Below, piece by piece: positions 1 through 8,893 of a DNA stretch of 17,998 nt; within the stretch, counting starts at the first letter, position 1, and each line of letters starts with the position of its first letter. Both the position numbers and the translations under genes were made by a program. Source of the stretch: an uncultured Flavobacteriales bacterium (GTDB lineage Bacteria; Bacteroidota; Bacteroidia; Flavobacteriales; Schleiferiaceae); assembly GCA_903821715.1 (NCBI GenBank), contig CAIJMB010000159.1, positions 1 to 17,998 on the forward strand, read 5' to 3'. The notes beneath the pieces are model-generated. The model was not told where the DNA came from. It was given only the letters and a program-made list of their open reading frames with translations, and did no database searches.

Positions 1-1404
1 AATGATTTGGTCAATTTTATTGGCCCCGCGTTGGCAGCATTCCAAGCCTATCAAGTATACCTAGTGAGTGGTGCAGATCCGAGAGAACTGATGATGGGAG
101 CCATGGCCGAAGAGGTAACCACCCCGTTTGTGGTGCTTATTTTGGCTGGCATAGTAATGATAGCTACCCTTTGGCTCAATGCGAAGTCTCGAAAGGTTTC
201 TGAAACTGAGATTAATCTAGCTCGACAAGGTGAGGGCGCTGAGAAGTTTAAGCCCAATATGGCAAGTAGGCTTTTGACTTCTGGTTCTATTGGTATATCA
301 AACCTTGTGGGGGTTGTGGTTCCGAAATCGACACGCCAATGGGCCAATCCTCGATTCACACAGCCTGAGCGTACGGCTGAAGAGTGGAGGCAGCAACCTG
401 CTTTTGATTATGTGCGCGGAAGCGTCAACTTGATGCTCGCATCCACACTCATTGCGTACGCCACCAGTTTGGGTCTTCCATTGAGTACCACGTTTGTCGT
501 ATTTATGGTCGGAATGGGTACATCCTTAGCTGACCGTGCATGGGGACAAGAATCAGCTGTATACCGTGTCGCGGGGGTCGTTAATGTGATTGGCAGTTGG
601 CTTCTGACCGCATTAATCGCTTTTGGAGCATCTTTTTTGTTCGCGTGCTTCATATTCTATGGGGAGTTCATTGCTGCGTTAATTCTTACAGTATTTGCAA
701 TTGGTCTGATTATCCGTAGCCACATGGGTTTTTCAAAGCAAATGAGAGCAGAAAATCTCATGGAGGATGCTCTTGAAAAATTGGCAGACTCAGATCATCC
801 GATGGACAGTAGTCGGGTACTTATGGGGTCTGATCTCGACCGAACGGCAAACATTATCATCATGGCTGCAGACGCTCTGGCCAACAACCAAAAGCGCACT
901 CCAGGACGCCTTCGCAAAGAAGTCAAATTTCTCTTGACGCGCCATGAACAACTTGAGTTGCGCATGATTCGGATAATCAAAGAATTTAAGGGTGAGCGGT
1001 CTACGTCGTTTCGAAGCCACTTACTCGCATTTGATTATGTGGGAGATATGACAGAAAGTGCCCGTGCAATGGTCGAAGTTCAGCATGAATACTTGGCCAA
1101 TTTGCATGCGCGTCCTCATGGAGCATTTCTTTTGGCGTATGCCGAAGTGATCACGCTTTTTTCGGCGTATTCAAGTAGGATTGTTCGATCACTTGAGACA
1201 GGAACATGTGAGTCTACCAGCGACTTGCTTTCAGCAAAGCGACGGATCATTTCGGATATTCAACGAATTCTAGATCGGGAACTCCAGAGCTACCGTAACG
1301 GTGAGATTTCAACCCGTCAGTCGCATCTTGAAACAAAGTTGCTCATGGAACTTCGCGACATCACGGCATTGATGCATCGAGTGAACCAACTGTATGTAGC
1401 ATAA
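1..1404 (+). CDS. PiT-family inorganic phosphate transporter with PhoU-like C-terminal domain (5' end missing)
   Basis: This is the C-terminal part of an inner-membrane phosphate permease; the reading frame is open from base 1, so the start lies outside the window. The first residues, NDLVNFIGPALAA, are the PiT-family 'ND..N' signature. A second family signature, GLPLSTTFVVFMVGMGTSL, follows around residues 155-175. Hydrophobic helices are visible near residues 42-60, 142-175 and 190-240. From about residue 245 to the end the protein is soluble and helical, rich in Glu/Arg/Lys, and resembles a PhoU-like regulatory domain fused to the permease, an arrangement I recall from Bacteroidota PiT proteins. 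The role is low-affinity phosphate uptake, with the tail possibly sensing or gating; that part is inference. It ends directly at a hairpin terminator and converges on the M20 peptidase gene. Confidence 0.85.
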   Translation, partial: NDLVNFIGPALAAFQAYQVYLVSGADPRELMMGAMAEEVTTPFVVLILAGIVMIATLWLNAKSRKVSETEINLARQGEGAEKFKPNMASRLLTSGSIGISNLVGVVVPKSTRQWANPRFTQPERTAEEWRQQPAFDYVRGSVNLMLASTLIAYATSLGLPLSTTFVVFMVGMGTSLADRAWGQESAVYRVAGVVNVIGSWLLTALIAFGASFLFACFIFYGEFIAALILTVFAIGLIIRSHMGFSKQMRAENLMEDALEKLADSDHPMDSSRVLMGSDLDRTANIIIMAADALANNQKRTPGRLRKEVKFLLTRHEQLELRMIRIIKEFKGERSTSFRSHLLAFDYVGDMTESARAMVEVQHEYLANLHARPHGAFLLAYAEVITLFSAYSSRIVRSLETGTCESTSDLLSAKRRIISDIQRILDRELQSYRNGEISTRQSHLETKLLMELRDITALMHRVNQLYVA

Positions 1405-1431
1405 AAAAGGCGCCTCGAAGGGCGCCTTTTT
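1403..1431. terminator. Bidirectional Rho-independent terminator
   Basis: A perfect 6-bp stem GGCGCC (1409-1414) / GGCGCC (1421-1426) with loop TCGAAG is flanked by an A-run on the left, starting within the PiT stop codon, and a T-run on the right (1427-1431). It therefore reads as an intrinsic terminator on both strands, serving the PiT gene (+) and the convergent M20 peptidase gene (-), whose stop is 20 bases away. Confidence 0.85.
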
Positions 1432-1451
1432 GCATCTAGCGGGTTGCGCTC

Positions 1452-2837
<1,386 letters not shown>

Positions 2838-2841
2838 AACT

Positions 2842-2849
2842 CGAAGGTA
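2842..2849 (-). promoter_or_regulatory. Candidate -7 element of the M20 peptidase gene
   Basis: Read on the minus strand this is TACCTTCG, inside ATTGTACCTTCGAG. It is one base off the Bacteroidota -7 consensus TAnnTTTG and lies 4 bases before the start codon, implying a very short leader. No clear -33 TTG at the proper distance was found. It resembles the candidate boxes at 2873 and 12789. Confidence 0.25.
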
Positions 2850-2872
2850 CAATCCACTCGGCCAACCCTTTG

Positions 2873-2880
2873 TATCTTTC
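2873..2880 (+). promoter_or_regulatory. Candidate -7 element of the T9SS-secreted protein gene
   Basis: TATCTTTC, in the context TTTGTATCTTTCGG, matches TAnnTTTG at all but the last base and sits 11 bases before the ATG. The 54-bp divergent spacer (2838-2891) must hold promoters for both neighbouring genes. No convincing -33 element is visible, hence low confidence. Confidence 0.25.
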
Positions 2881-2891
2881 GGATTCAAACC

Positions 2892-5111
2892 ATGCGAAAA
2901 CTCACTCTGTTCCTCGCCCTTGTTCTCGGATTCACCTCCGGGGCACAGAATATCGTGGTGAATTCGACTGCGCCGCGCAACAGTCCGATGTGGCTGGTTC
3001 AGAACGTATTGGTCGGGCCGAATATACCAGTGTGGTCGGGGAGTAATCCAGGTCTCCCACTGGTTCAACCTGCCTCCGTACAGATCGGAAAGTTTGTAAA
3101 CACAAACACCGCTTTTGGATTGGATAGTGGAATCGTAATGCACACCGACAACGCACTAAATGCGATGCCGGGGGCTTCTCAGTCGTTTTCGGGCGGTCCC
3201 GGAACCAGTCCACACCTTATTTCAGTTTTGAATACAATTGGTTCGTCAAACAGTACGTTAAACGACCTGTCTGCAATCCAATTCAGTTTCTATGCTACAG
3301 GTGATAGTGTAGAGTTTAAATACATTTTTGCATCCAATGAGTACACGGGATACACCTGTAGTCCGTTTAATGATGTTTTTGGGTTTTTTCTAGTCGGTCC
3401 GGGAATCAATGGTGCACCGATATTCAACGCAAATGGTAGTGTTCGAATGGACTCCATCAATTTGGCAACTATTCCTGGAACGACTACGCCGGTAGCGATT
3501 AACACGATTAACCAAGGCTTTCCTTCTGGAAGTTATCCCGCATCGAATTGCATCTCGGCAAATCCGAACTACGTTGCTCATTCAATGTACTACAATGCGA
3601 ATGGGTCATTTAATGCCATCAACTTTAATGGCTTTACAGATGTACTCAAGGCAAAAGCTGGGGTTGTTTGCGGTTATCCGTATACGATCAAGTTGCTCAT
3701 AGCTGATGTGATGGATGGCTCATTTAACTCAGCCGTGTTCTTGGGGGCACGATCGTTCAAATTGCCCACAATCAATCTAAGTTCGACCACCAACACAGGT
3801 GCCTCGTTTACCGATTCGGTGATGGTTGAAGGCTGCGCCCGGAGCTACCTCCTCTTTCAGCGTGCAGGCGCAACGAGCGATACCCTCACCGCGCAGTTTC
3901 AGTATGTCGGAACCGCTGGTGCCGCTGATTTTGCATCTGCGCTCCCTTCGTCGCTCACCCTGTTGCCCGGGCAAACCACCGATACCTTGTGGTTTGAGCC
4001 CATTGACGACGGAATCATAGAGGCGCCCGAGTTATTGAGGGTTCGAATGCTCCCCGTATCTTCCAATTGCGCTGTGTATCCGTCAGACTCGTTGGATTTT
4101 TGGATTCGCGACCGAGTGCCCCACCAAGCATTGCTCACCCTTGATCAAGGCGATGATACGCTGGCCTGTCCTGGTTCAAGTGCCGTCCTTCGGGCCACCC
4201 TGACGGGGGGTGAAGGCGTTCGATGGGGATACTGGGAACATGATTCCACTCAGACAGTGCTCGCCGCGGTAGCGCCGGCCCAAACCACGACTTACCGCTA
4301 CCTCAGTTGGGACGAGTGCAGCACCTCCCCGCGTACCGACAGCATCACGATTTATGTGGATCCGTACGATTCATTGCGCACCGAATCCGACACGCTCTTT
4401 TTGTGTCCAGGCGATGCGGTAACCCTTCAGGCTGTGGCCTCCGGCGGACGTGGAACCCGCAGCATTCAATGGCTCGGCGGCGGCCCGACAGCTAGCAGCT
4501 GGACGGTGTCACCCGCGAGCAGCCAGTGGTTCCGCTACAAAGTCACCGACAATTGCTTGATCGAGGCGCGCGACTCTATTTATGCTTGGGTGGTCCCCCA
4601 GCCGGTGGCCTCATTTGGCTACCTGCAAGACCCCGGAAATCCCTTGGATGTCGGATTCACCAATTATTCAAGTGATACACTCAATGTGCGGTGGTTCTTC
4701 GGCGATGGCGACACCTCAACGCGTGTGCATCCCCGCCACGTATACGGCCGCCCCGGAACCTACTGGGTGGGACTCTCCGTGCGCGACAGCATGGGTTGCT
4801 CAGATAGCTTGGCCTACCCGATTGATTTGAAGATGGACCACTACGTCTACATTCCGTCGGCATTCACGCCCAACGGAGACGCGGTCAACGAGCGCTTCAA
4901 CGTTGTCGCGACCGGAGTCGTGAAGTTCGAATGGGCCGTATTTAACCGATGGGGCCTACAAATTTTTCACAGCGACGAGGATCCCAATGGATGGAACGGA
5001 ACCTACGGGGGCGAAAAAGTTCCTGCCGGCCCATACAGCTATAAGGTGTTTATTTGGCTTCCCGACGGATTGGTCGAGGAACGCCGCGGTATGTTTACCG
5101 TCTTTCGCTAA
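2892..5111 (+). CDS. T9SS type B secreted protein with choice-of-anchor L, Calx-beta-like, PKD and gliding-associated C-terminal domains
   Basis: A 739-residue exported protein. The start at 2892 is chosen because it opens a clear signal peptide, MRKLTLFLALVLGFTSGAQ; the upstream in-frame ATG at 2811 would bury it. Domains, approximately: choice-of-anchor L, residues 45-290 (SGIVMHTDNA, VEFKYIFASNEYTGY, FNDVFGFFLVGPGI); a Calx-beta-like segment, 303-396; two Ig-like repeats, 415-490 and 491-566, each opening with a CPG motif; a PKD domain, 570-650 (VRWFFGDGDTS, HVYGRPGTYWVGLSV); and a type B T9SS sorting domain, 653-739 (YIPSAFTPNGD, FNRWGLQIF, WNGTYGG, VPAGPYSYKV). The last is the 'gliding motility-associated C-terminal domain' that directs transport across the outer membrane. 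It probably acts at the cell surface, for example in adhesion; the partner is unknown. Base composition is visibly more AT-rich over the choice-of-anchor part than over the C-terminal half. Confidence 0.9.
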   Translation: MRKLTLFLALVLGFTSGAQNIVVNSTAPRNSPMWLVQNVLVGPNIPVWSGSNPGLPLVQPASVQIGKFVNTNTAFGLDSGIVMHTDNALNAMPGASQSFSGGPGTSPHLISVLNTIGSSNSTLNDLSAIQFSFYATGDSVEFKYIFASNEYTGYTCSPFNDVFGFFLVGPGINGAPIFNANGSVRMDSINLATIPGTTTPVAINTINQGFPSGSYPASNCISANPNYVAHSMYYNANGSFNAINFNGFTDVLKAKAGVVCGYPYTIKLLIADVMDGSFNSAVFLGARSFKLPTINLSSTTNTGASFTDSVMVEGCARSYLLFQRAGATSDTLTAQFQYVGTAGAADFASALPSSLTLLPGQTTDTLWFEPIDDGIIEAPELLRVRMLPVSSNCAVYPSDSLDFWIRDRVPHQALLTLDQGDDTLACPGSSAVLRATLTGGEGVRWGYWEHDSTQTVLAAVAPAQTTTYRYLSWDECSTSPRTDSITIYVDPYDSLRTESDTLFLCPGDAVTLQAVASGGRGTRSIQWLGGGPTASSWTVSPASSQWFRYKVTDNCLIEARDSIYAWVVPQPVASFGYLQDPGNPLDVGFTNYSSDTLNVRWFFGDGDTSTRVHPRHVYGRPGTYWVGLSVRDSMGCSDSLAYPIDLKMDHYVYIPSAFTPNGDAVNERFNVVATGVVKFEWAVFNRWGLQIFHSDEDPNGWNGTYGGEKVPAGPYSYKVFIWLPDGLVEERRGMFTVFR

Positions 5112-5117
5112 GCGCGC

Positions 5118-5795
5118 CTAGATCCACGGTATCAACCCCAGGGCTAAGGCCAACAGCAATTTATAGATCCACTGCTGCCGCTTGAGCTGTAACCTTTGCG
5201 GTTCGCTGCGGTGAGGAATCTGGCGCCGCTCCCACTGCCGGCGCCATTCCAATGCAATCATGGCTAGGGCCAAGGGGAGTCCGCGAAGAAATCCAGGCCA
5301 AGAACCAGGATGCAGCGCACCCGCGAGCAAGAGCAGCGGCCCAAAAGCCAATAGGCTGGCAAGAAGCGCTCCGCCCACACCAAAACCCATTCGCTTGTGG
5401 GAGTACAAAAACACGACGAGCGCAAAAAGCCAGTAGCATAGGGCAACGGCTAACTCAAGGGTAAGCAGCGAGGTGATGAGTCCTGCAGCATAGAAACTGA
5501 ATGCTAACTGCATTCCGTACGTGCGGGCTACCGGGCGCTCGAGTAGGGTCTGCCAGGGACGCTCAATCAGGTCGCGTTCTAAGTCGTAAAAACTATTGAA
5601 GAGCGAACCTCCTGCCACAATGAGCGCCGTGGTCGCGATCGAGCCCGCTAGGGTGAGCCAGGGGGTAGGTTCGGGTCCATGCAGCAGCGTCAGAGCTGCG
5701 AGCAGTTGGGCCACGGTCAAAAACAAAATGTGGGTCCAGCGAACGAGGCTGAGGAATGCCGTAAGGCGAAGCAGAATTTTGGTTCGGCGCCGCAT
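5118..5795 (-). CDS. UbiA-like prenyltransferase homologue, short and degenerate
   Basis: A 225-residue, strongly hydrophobic membrane protein with about six predicted helices (residues 14-38, 47-65, 95-111, 113-132, 140-160 and 208-225). NSFYDLERD at 67-75 matches the first Asp-rich prenyl-diphosphate motif of the UbiA superfamily (N67, D71, D75), with Ser at the position that is usually Asp. YSHKRMGF at 131-138 fits the segment after helix 4. The second Asp-rich motif, normally in the loop after helix 6, is absent: the loop reads EWRRQWERRQ with no Asp. The protein is also some 50-60 residues shorter than usual family members. Its position after mvaD and mevalonate kinase matches the Flavobacteriia gene called geranylgeranylglycerol-phosphate geranylgeranyltransferase. 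It starts 10 nt after the kinase stop and is co-transcribed. Whether it is still a catalyst is doubtful. Confidence 0.65.
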   Translation of the reverse strand: MRRRTKILLRLTAFLSLVRWTHILFLTVAQLLAALTLLHGPEPTPWLTLAGSIATTALIVAGGSLFNSFYDLERDLIERPWQTLLERPVARTYGMQLAFSFYAAGLITSLLTLELAVALCYWLFALVVFLYSHKRMGFGVGGALLASLLAFGPLLLLAGALHPGSWPGFLRGLPLALAMIALEWRRQWERRQIPHRSEPQRLQLKRQQWIYKLLLALALGLIPWI

Positions 5796-5805
5796 GTCCG
5801 CTCGC

Positions 5806-6750
5806 TTAAAAGCGAAGGACGACGTCCATTCGGTGCGGATCGAGTTCCGCCTTAGCGTGCTCTAGGTCGGGAGCGAAGCCCAGAATATACCCACCACCAC
5901 CTGAGCCACACAGCTTGAGGTAGTAGGCGTTCGTGTCAATTCCCTTCTGCCACAAGTTGTGGTAGTCGTTCGGAATCATCGGGCCGAAATTCTCAAGCAC
6001 AAGACCGCTCAGCTTCTTCAACTCACGAAGGAGCACGTCGGTTTTTCCGTCCAAAAAGGCCGATACACAGGCGTCGTTGTACTTTTTGAACTGGTCGGTC
6101 ATTAAGCGGCGAAAACCTTCCTCCTTGAGCTTGTCCATGAAAATTTGCACCATGGGCTGGGTTTCGCCGGGCGACCCGGAGTTCAGTAAGAAAATTCCGC
6201 CACGGCCGTCGCTTGGAAGACTGGGCATCGTGACCGTTCCCAGATCCTCAGCAGAGCGCACCAGAAGTGGTAGCTGCAGATAGCAAATGGTAGGGTCCAT
6301 GCCCGAACTTTTCCCGTGGAAGTAGCACTCCATCTGGGCCATTTCGGCCTTGAGTGCCATGAGCTTCTCTGGTTCGTTGGCTTCGTCGAGTGGCAATGGA
6401 TTCCGCGCGTACCGGGCGTACAGCGCTGCCACCATGGCTCCGGATGAACCTACACCATATCCTTGCGGAATGCTCGAGTCAAAATAGAGTCCGCGGTCGA
6501 GGTCGGCACGAAGCGCGCGCAAGTTCAAGTTCGCTTCTAGGCTGCCTAACGCGTGAAGCTCTTCAAGGTATGCTGTAAAACGGTCCAGCGAAGCGTTGGA
6601 TTCACGCTGATCAAAACTCGCTTCACCGTCGGGAAGTCGAAGGACTCCCGAGTAGCTGGTATACGGAATCGAAAGCGCCATGGCGTCGCGGATGACACCG
6701 TACTCTCCGAAAAGAAGTATTTTGGCGAAGTACTTGGGGCTCAGATTCAT
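5806..6750 (-). CDS. Mevalonate kinase (GHMP kinase family)
   Basis: A 314-residue cytosolic GHMP kinase predicted to phosphorylate mevalonate with ATP, the first kinase step of the mevalonate isoprenoid pathway. Motif 1 is AKILLFGEYGV (residues 9-19); motif 2 is the Gly/Ser-rich ATP loop IPQGYGVGSSGAMVAAL (94-110); a likely catalytic Asp is D152 in GKSSGMDPTI; motif 3 is KLCGSGGGGYILGFAP near residue 290. The start at 6750 is chosen because its ATG overlaps the mvaD stop as ATGA and it opens right before motif 1; a longer frame to 6813 would run inside mvaD. The overlap implies translational coupling. Phosphomevalonate kinase is an alternative for a GHMP protein here, but the sequence pattern and the neighbours favour mevalonate kinase. 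Confidence 0.85.
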   Translation of the reverse strand: MNLSPKYFAKILLFGEYGVIRDAMALSIPYTSYSGVLRLPDGEASFDQRESNASLDRFTAYLEELHALGSLEANLNLRALRADLDRGLYFDSSIPQGYGVGSSGAMVAALYARYARNPLPLDEANEPEKLMALKAEMAQMECYFHGKSSGMDPTICYLQLPLLVRSAEDLGTVTMPSLPSDGRGGIFLLNSGSPGETQPMVQIFMDKLKEEGFRRLMTDQFKKYNDACVSAFLDGKTDVLLRELKKLSGLVLENFGPMIPNDYHNLWQKGIDTNAYYLKLCGSGGGGYILGFAPDLEHAKAELDPHRMDVVLRF

Positions 6751-7760
6751 TGCTGCAAAGATACCGGTCCTTGGCCTAGGCGGTCCACAATTACGCGACC
6801 GTCTTTGCACCAAGGTTTCACGTCATCTTCAACAAACTGAAGGGCTTTTTGTTCGAACGCCGCAGGGTAGAGGATGTGTACATTGGCGCCCGCGTCGAGC
6901 GTAAAGCTGATGGGTGCCCCAGAATCTCGGCGGAACCCGCGAATAGCCTCAATAATGCGCAGCGTATTTGGACGCATCAAAACATAGCTTGGACTGCTCG
7001 ACATCATCAATCCGTGCAGGGTCAGGGCCTCGAGCTCAACCAATTCGATGAATGCGTCGAGGTCACCAGCAGCCAAAATTGGCTTTAGAGCAGCTAAATG
7101 GTCATGGGCCTGCGCAAAGCGCTGCGTGCGGAACGGGTGTGCTTCCATCAACTGGTGCCCAGCTGTACTACTTACCGCCTTTTGACCCACGTCTACGAGC
7201 GCCACGGTATCGCAGTAGCTTCGGAATACTTCGTGCACCGAGTCAGGGTAGGCCACCCCGAAATCCTGAGACGACCCCTCAACTGAAGGCGTTTCACCCC
7301 AAACTACAAGTCCACCGTAGACCGAACGGCATGCACTCCCGGAACCCAATCGCGCCAGCACTGAAGCTTCCTGCATGGGGTTGGCCACTTCATGCCCTAG
7401 CTTCTGCGCAAGGTCCACAATGCACAGGGAGAGGGCACTCATTCCTGACGCACTACTGGCAATCCCAGAGGAATGCGGAAACGTGTTGTGGGTCTGCACC
7501 CGGAACCCGTAGTCCTTTACCCAAGGGTGCCGTGCGTCAATTCGGTCCACAAACTGCGCCACCTTCGGAACGAAACTCGGCGTATCGATCCCGTCAAGCG
7601 CCACAGTGATTCCCGGAGCATCTGTTAATTCAAGCGTGGTCTCCGTCGCACAGGCATTCAGTGTGAAGCTAATCGATGGGTTACTCGGCAACTGCACGCC
7701 GTACTTGCCCCAGTACTTAACGAGGGCGATGTTGGACGGGGCGCGGAATGAGGATTTCAT
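6747..7760 (-). CDS. mvaD: Diphosphomevalonate decarboxylase
   Basis: A 337-residue cytosolic GHMP-fold enzyme that converts mevalonate diphosphate to isopentenyl diphosphate using ATP, with loss of CO2. Diagnostic motifs are APSNIALVKYWGK (residues 7-19), PSNPSISFTL (25-34), the ATP loop HNTFPHSSGIASSASGMSAL (91-110), GSGSACRSVYGG (139-150), and SFTLDAGANVHILYP near residue 285, holding the catalytic Asp. It is the first gene of an operon with mevalonate kinase (4-nt ATGA overlap) and the UbiA-like gene. Its 5' leader consists of the 32-bp tandem repeat array, and the start codon follows the array by 3 bases. No Shine-Dalgarno sequence is seen, which is normal in Bacteroidota. Confidence 0.93.
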   Translation of the reverse strand: MKSSFRAPSNIALVKYWGKYGVQLPSNPSISFTLNACATETTLELTDAPGITVALDGIDTPSFVPKVAQFVDRIDARHPWVKDYGFRVQTHNTFPHSSGIASSASGMSALSLCIVDLAQKLGHEVANPMQEASVLARLGSGSACRSVYGGLVVWGETPSVEGSSQDFGVAYPDSVHEVFRSYCDTVALVDVGQKAVSSTAGHQLMEAHPFRTQRFAQAHDHLAALKPILAAGDLDAFIELVELEALTLHGLMMSSSPSYVLMRPNTLRIIEAIRGFRRDSGAPISFTLDAGANVHILYPAAFEQKALQFVEDDVKPWCKDGRVIVDRLGQGPVSLQQ

Positions 7761-7763
7761 CTG

Positions 7764-7891
7764 ATTGGCTCGTTGGCTACTGGCTTTTGGCTGGGATTAG
7801 CTCGTTGGTTACTGGCTTTTGGCTGGGATTAGCTCGTTGGTTACTGGCTTTTGGCTGGGATTAGCTCGTTGGTTACTGGCTTTTGGCTGAG
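7764..7891. repeat. Tandem array of four 32-bp repeats upstream of mvaD
   Basis: Four head-to-tail units start at 7764, 7796, 7828 and 7860. Each runs ATTAGCTCGTTGG, then TTACTGGCTTTTGG, then CTGGG. Units 2 and 3 are identical, unit 4 differs by one base and unit 1 by two. There are no spacers between units. The array lies in the gap between fabD and mvaD, both on the minus strand, and forms the mvaD leader. The 32-bp period is not a multiple of three, so it does not encode a peptide repeat. Confidence 0.95.
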
Positions 7892-7977
7892 ATAAGCTCG
7901 TTGGCTCGTAGGTTGCTGGTTTCTGGTTACTTGCGTGTTGGCTTTTGGTTGAGATTAGCTCGTTGGCTTTGCATGTT
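7892..7977. repeat. Degenerate continuation of the 32-bp repeat array
   Basis: The start of the unit recurs at 7892 (ATAAGCTCGTTGGCT) and at 7954 (ATTAGCTCGTTGGCT), 62 bases apart, close to two periods. Between them the sequence is a scrambled version of the unit, with insertions and fragments such as GGTTGCTGGTTTCTGGTTAC and GTTGGCTTTTGGTTGAG. This looks like decayed copies of the adjacent array. Confidence 0.75.
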
Positions 7978-7985
7978 AAGCAAAT

Positions 7986-8016
7986 AGCCAGTAGCTAACA
8001 GCTAATAGCCAGTAAC
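7986..8016. repeat. Inverted partners of the 32-bp repeats next to the fabD stop
   Basis: AGCCAGTAGC (7986-7995) is the exact reverse complement of GCTACTGGCT in unit 1 (7776-7785). AGCCAGTAAC (8007-8016) is the exact reverse complement of GTTACTGGCT in units 2-4 (7808-7817, 7840-7849, 7872-7881). Between them TAGCT-AAC-AGCTA (7992-8004) is a small hairpin. The RNA of this region could thus form long-range stems between its two ends, with three equivalent partners for one arm. The fabD stop codon begins four bases after the second copy, in minus-strand terms just upstream of it. Confidence 0.8.
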
Positions 8017-8019
8017 TGA

Positions 8020-8889
8020 TTAGGCGCTAACCGCTTCGACTTCGGGAGCAATTTTTTTGATCATGCCCTGCAGGGCCTTGCCGGGTCCAACTTCATAGAA
8101 GTTGGTGGCGCCGTCGTGGACCATGGCGAGCACCGATTGGGTCCAGCGGACTGATCCCGTGAGTTGGGCCTTGAGGTTGGCGCGGATGGCTTCGGGGTCG
8201 CTAACCGGTGCGGCCACTACGTTTTGGTAGATGGGGCAGCGCGGGGCTTGAATCGAAACGGAATCAAGCGCCTCTGCGAGGCGCGCGCGGGCCGGCTCCA
8301 TGAGCGGGCTGTGGAATGCGCCTCCGACCGGCAGGATCAGGGCCCGCTTGGCGCCGGCCGCGCTGCAGGCAGCGCACGCGGCTTCGACCGCGGCGCGCGC
8401 GCCACTGATCACCAATTGTCCCGGAGAATTGTAGTTCGCGGGAACTACCACTCCAGGGGTTGCGGCGCAAATCTGTTCGACTTGCTCGTCGCTGAGTCCG
8501 AGAATGGCGGCCATCGTCGAGGGCTCGGCGTCGCAGGCATCTTGCATGGCAAGGGCACGCTCGGCAACAAGGCGAAGGCCGTCTTCAAACTTGAGGGCTC
8601 TGGCGGCCACAAGGGCTGAAAACTCGCCGAGGGAATGGCCGGCTACCATGTCGGGCTGAAACTCGGTTCCAAGGGAGGCTGCCTTGATGACGCTGTGCAC
8701 AAAAATGGCGGGCTGCGTCACTTTCGTTTGCGTGAGGTCCTCCATGCTGCCGTGAAACATGAGGTCGGTCAGTCCGAACCCAAGAACCGCATCGGCCTGC
8801 TCAAACATGGCGCGGTGCGCTTCGAACAAATCCTGCCCCATTCCGGGTGCTTGGGCCCCTTGGCCCGGGAAAACGTAGGCTTTTTTCAT
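8020..8889 (-). CDS. fabD: Malonyl-CoA:ACP transacylase
   Basis: A 289-residue cytosolic enzyme that transfers malonyl from CoA to acyl carrier protein to supply fatty-acid elongation. Visible motifs: YVFPGQGAQ (residues 5-13) with the oxyanion-hole Gln at 11; the nucleophile elbow GHSLGEFSAL with Ser86; the conserved Arg at 111; and GGAFHSPLM with the catalytic His193. Length is close to that of other FabD proteins. It lies downstream of the PTPS/QueD-like gene on the same strand after a 35-nt AT-rich gap, so it may be read with that cluster, from its own promoter, or both. The repeat region begins immediately after its stop. Confidence 0.95.
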   Translation of the reverse strand: MKKAYVFPGQGAQAPGMGQDLFEAHRAMFEQADAVLGFGLTDLMFHGSMEDLTQTKVTQPAIFVHSVIKAASLGTEFQPDMVAGHSLGEFSALVAARALKFEDGLRLVAERALAMQDACDAEPSTMAAILGLSDEQVEQICAATPGVVVPANYNSPGQLVISGARAAVEAACAACSAAGAKRALILPVGGAFHSPLMEPARARLAEALDSVSIQAPRCPIYQNVVAAPVSDPEAIRANLKAQLTGSVRWTQSVLAMVHDGATNFYEVGPGKALQGMIKKIAPEVEAVSA

Positions 8890-8893
8890 GCTA

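Noticed and set aside
2838..3143. N-terminal extension of the M20 dipeptidase to 563 residues
   Set aside because: The extra stretch is antisense to the signal peptide and first domain of the divergent secreted protein and shows no M20 similarity; the ATG at 2837 gives the normal length.
5112..5117. Terminator between the convergent T9SS protein and UbiA genes
   Set aside because: Only 6 bases separate the two stops and no GC-rich hairpin with a T-run is seen there.
7052..7609. 185-codon plus-strand open frame
   Set aside because: It is antisense to mvaD, whose catalytic motifs are all intact, and has no recognisable features.
7764..7977. Regular repeats that might be a CRISPR array
   Set aside because: The units follow each other without unique spacers and no cas genes are nearby; this is a simple tandem repeat.
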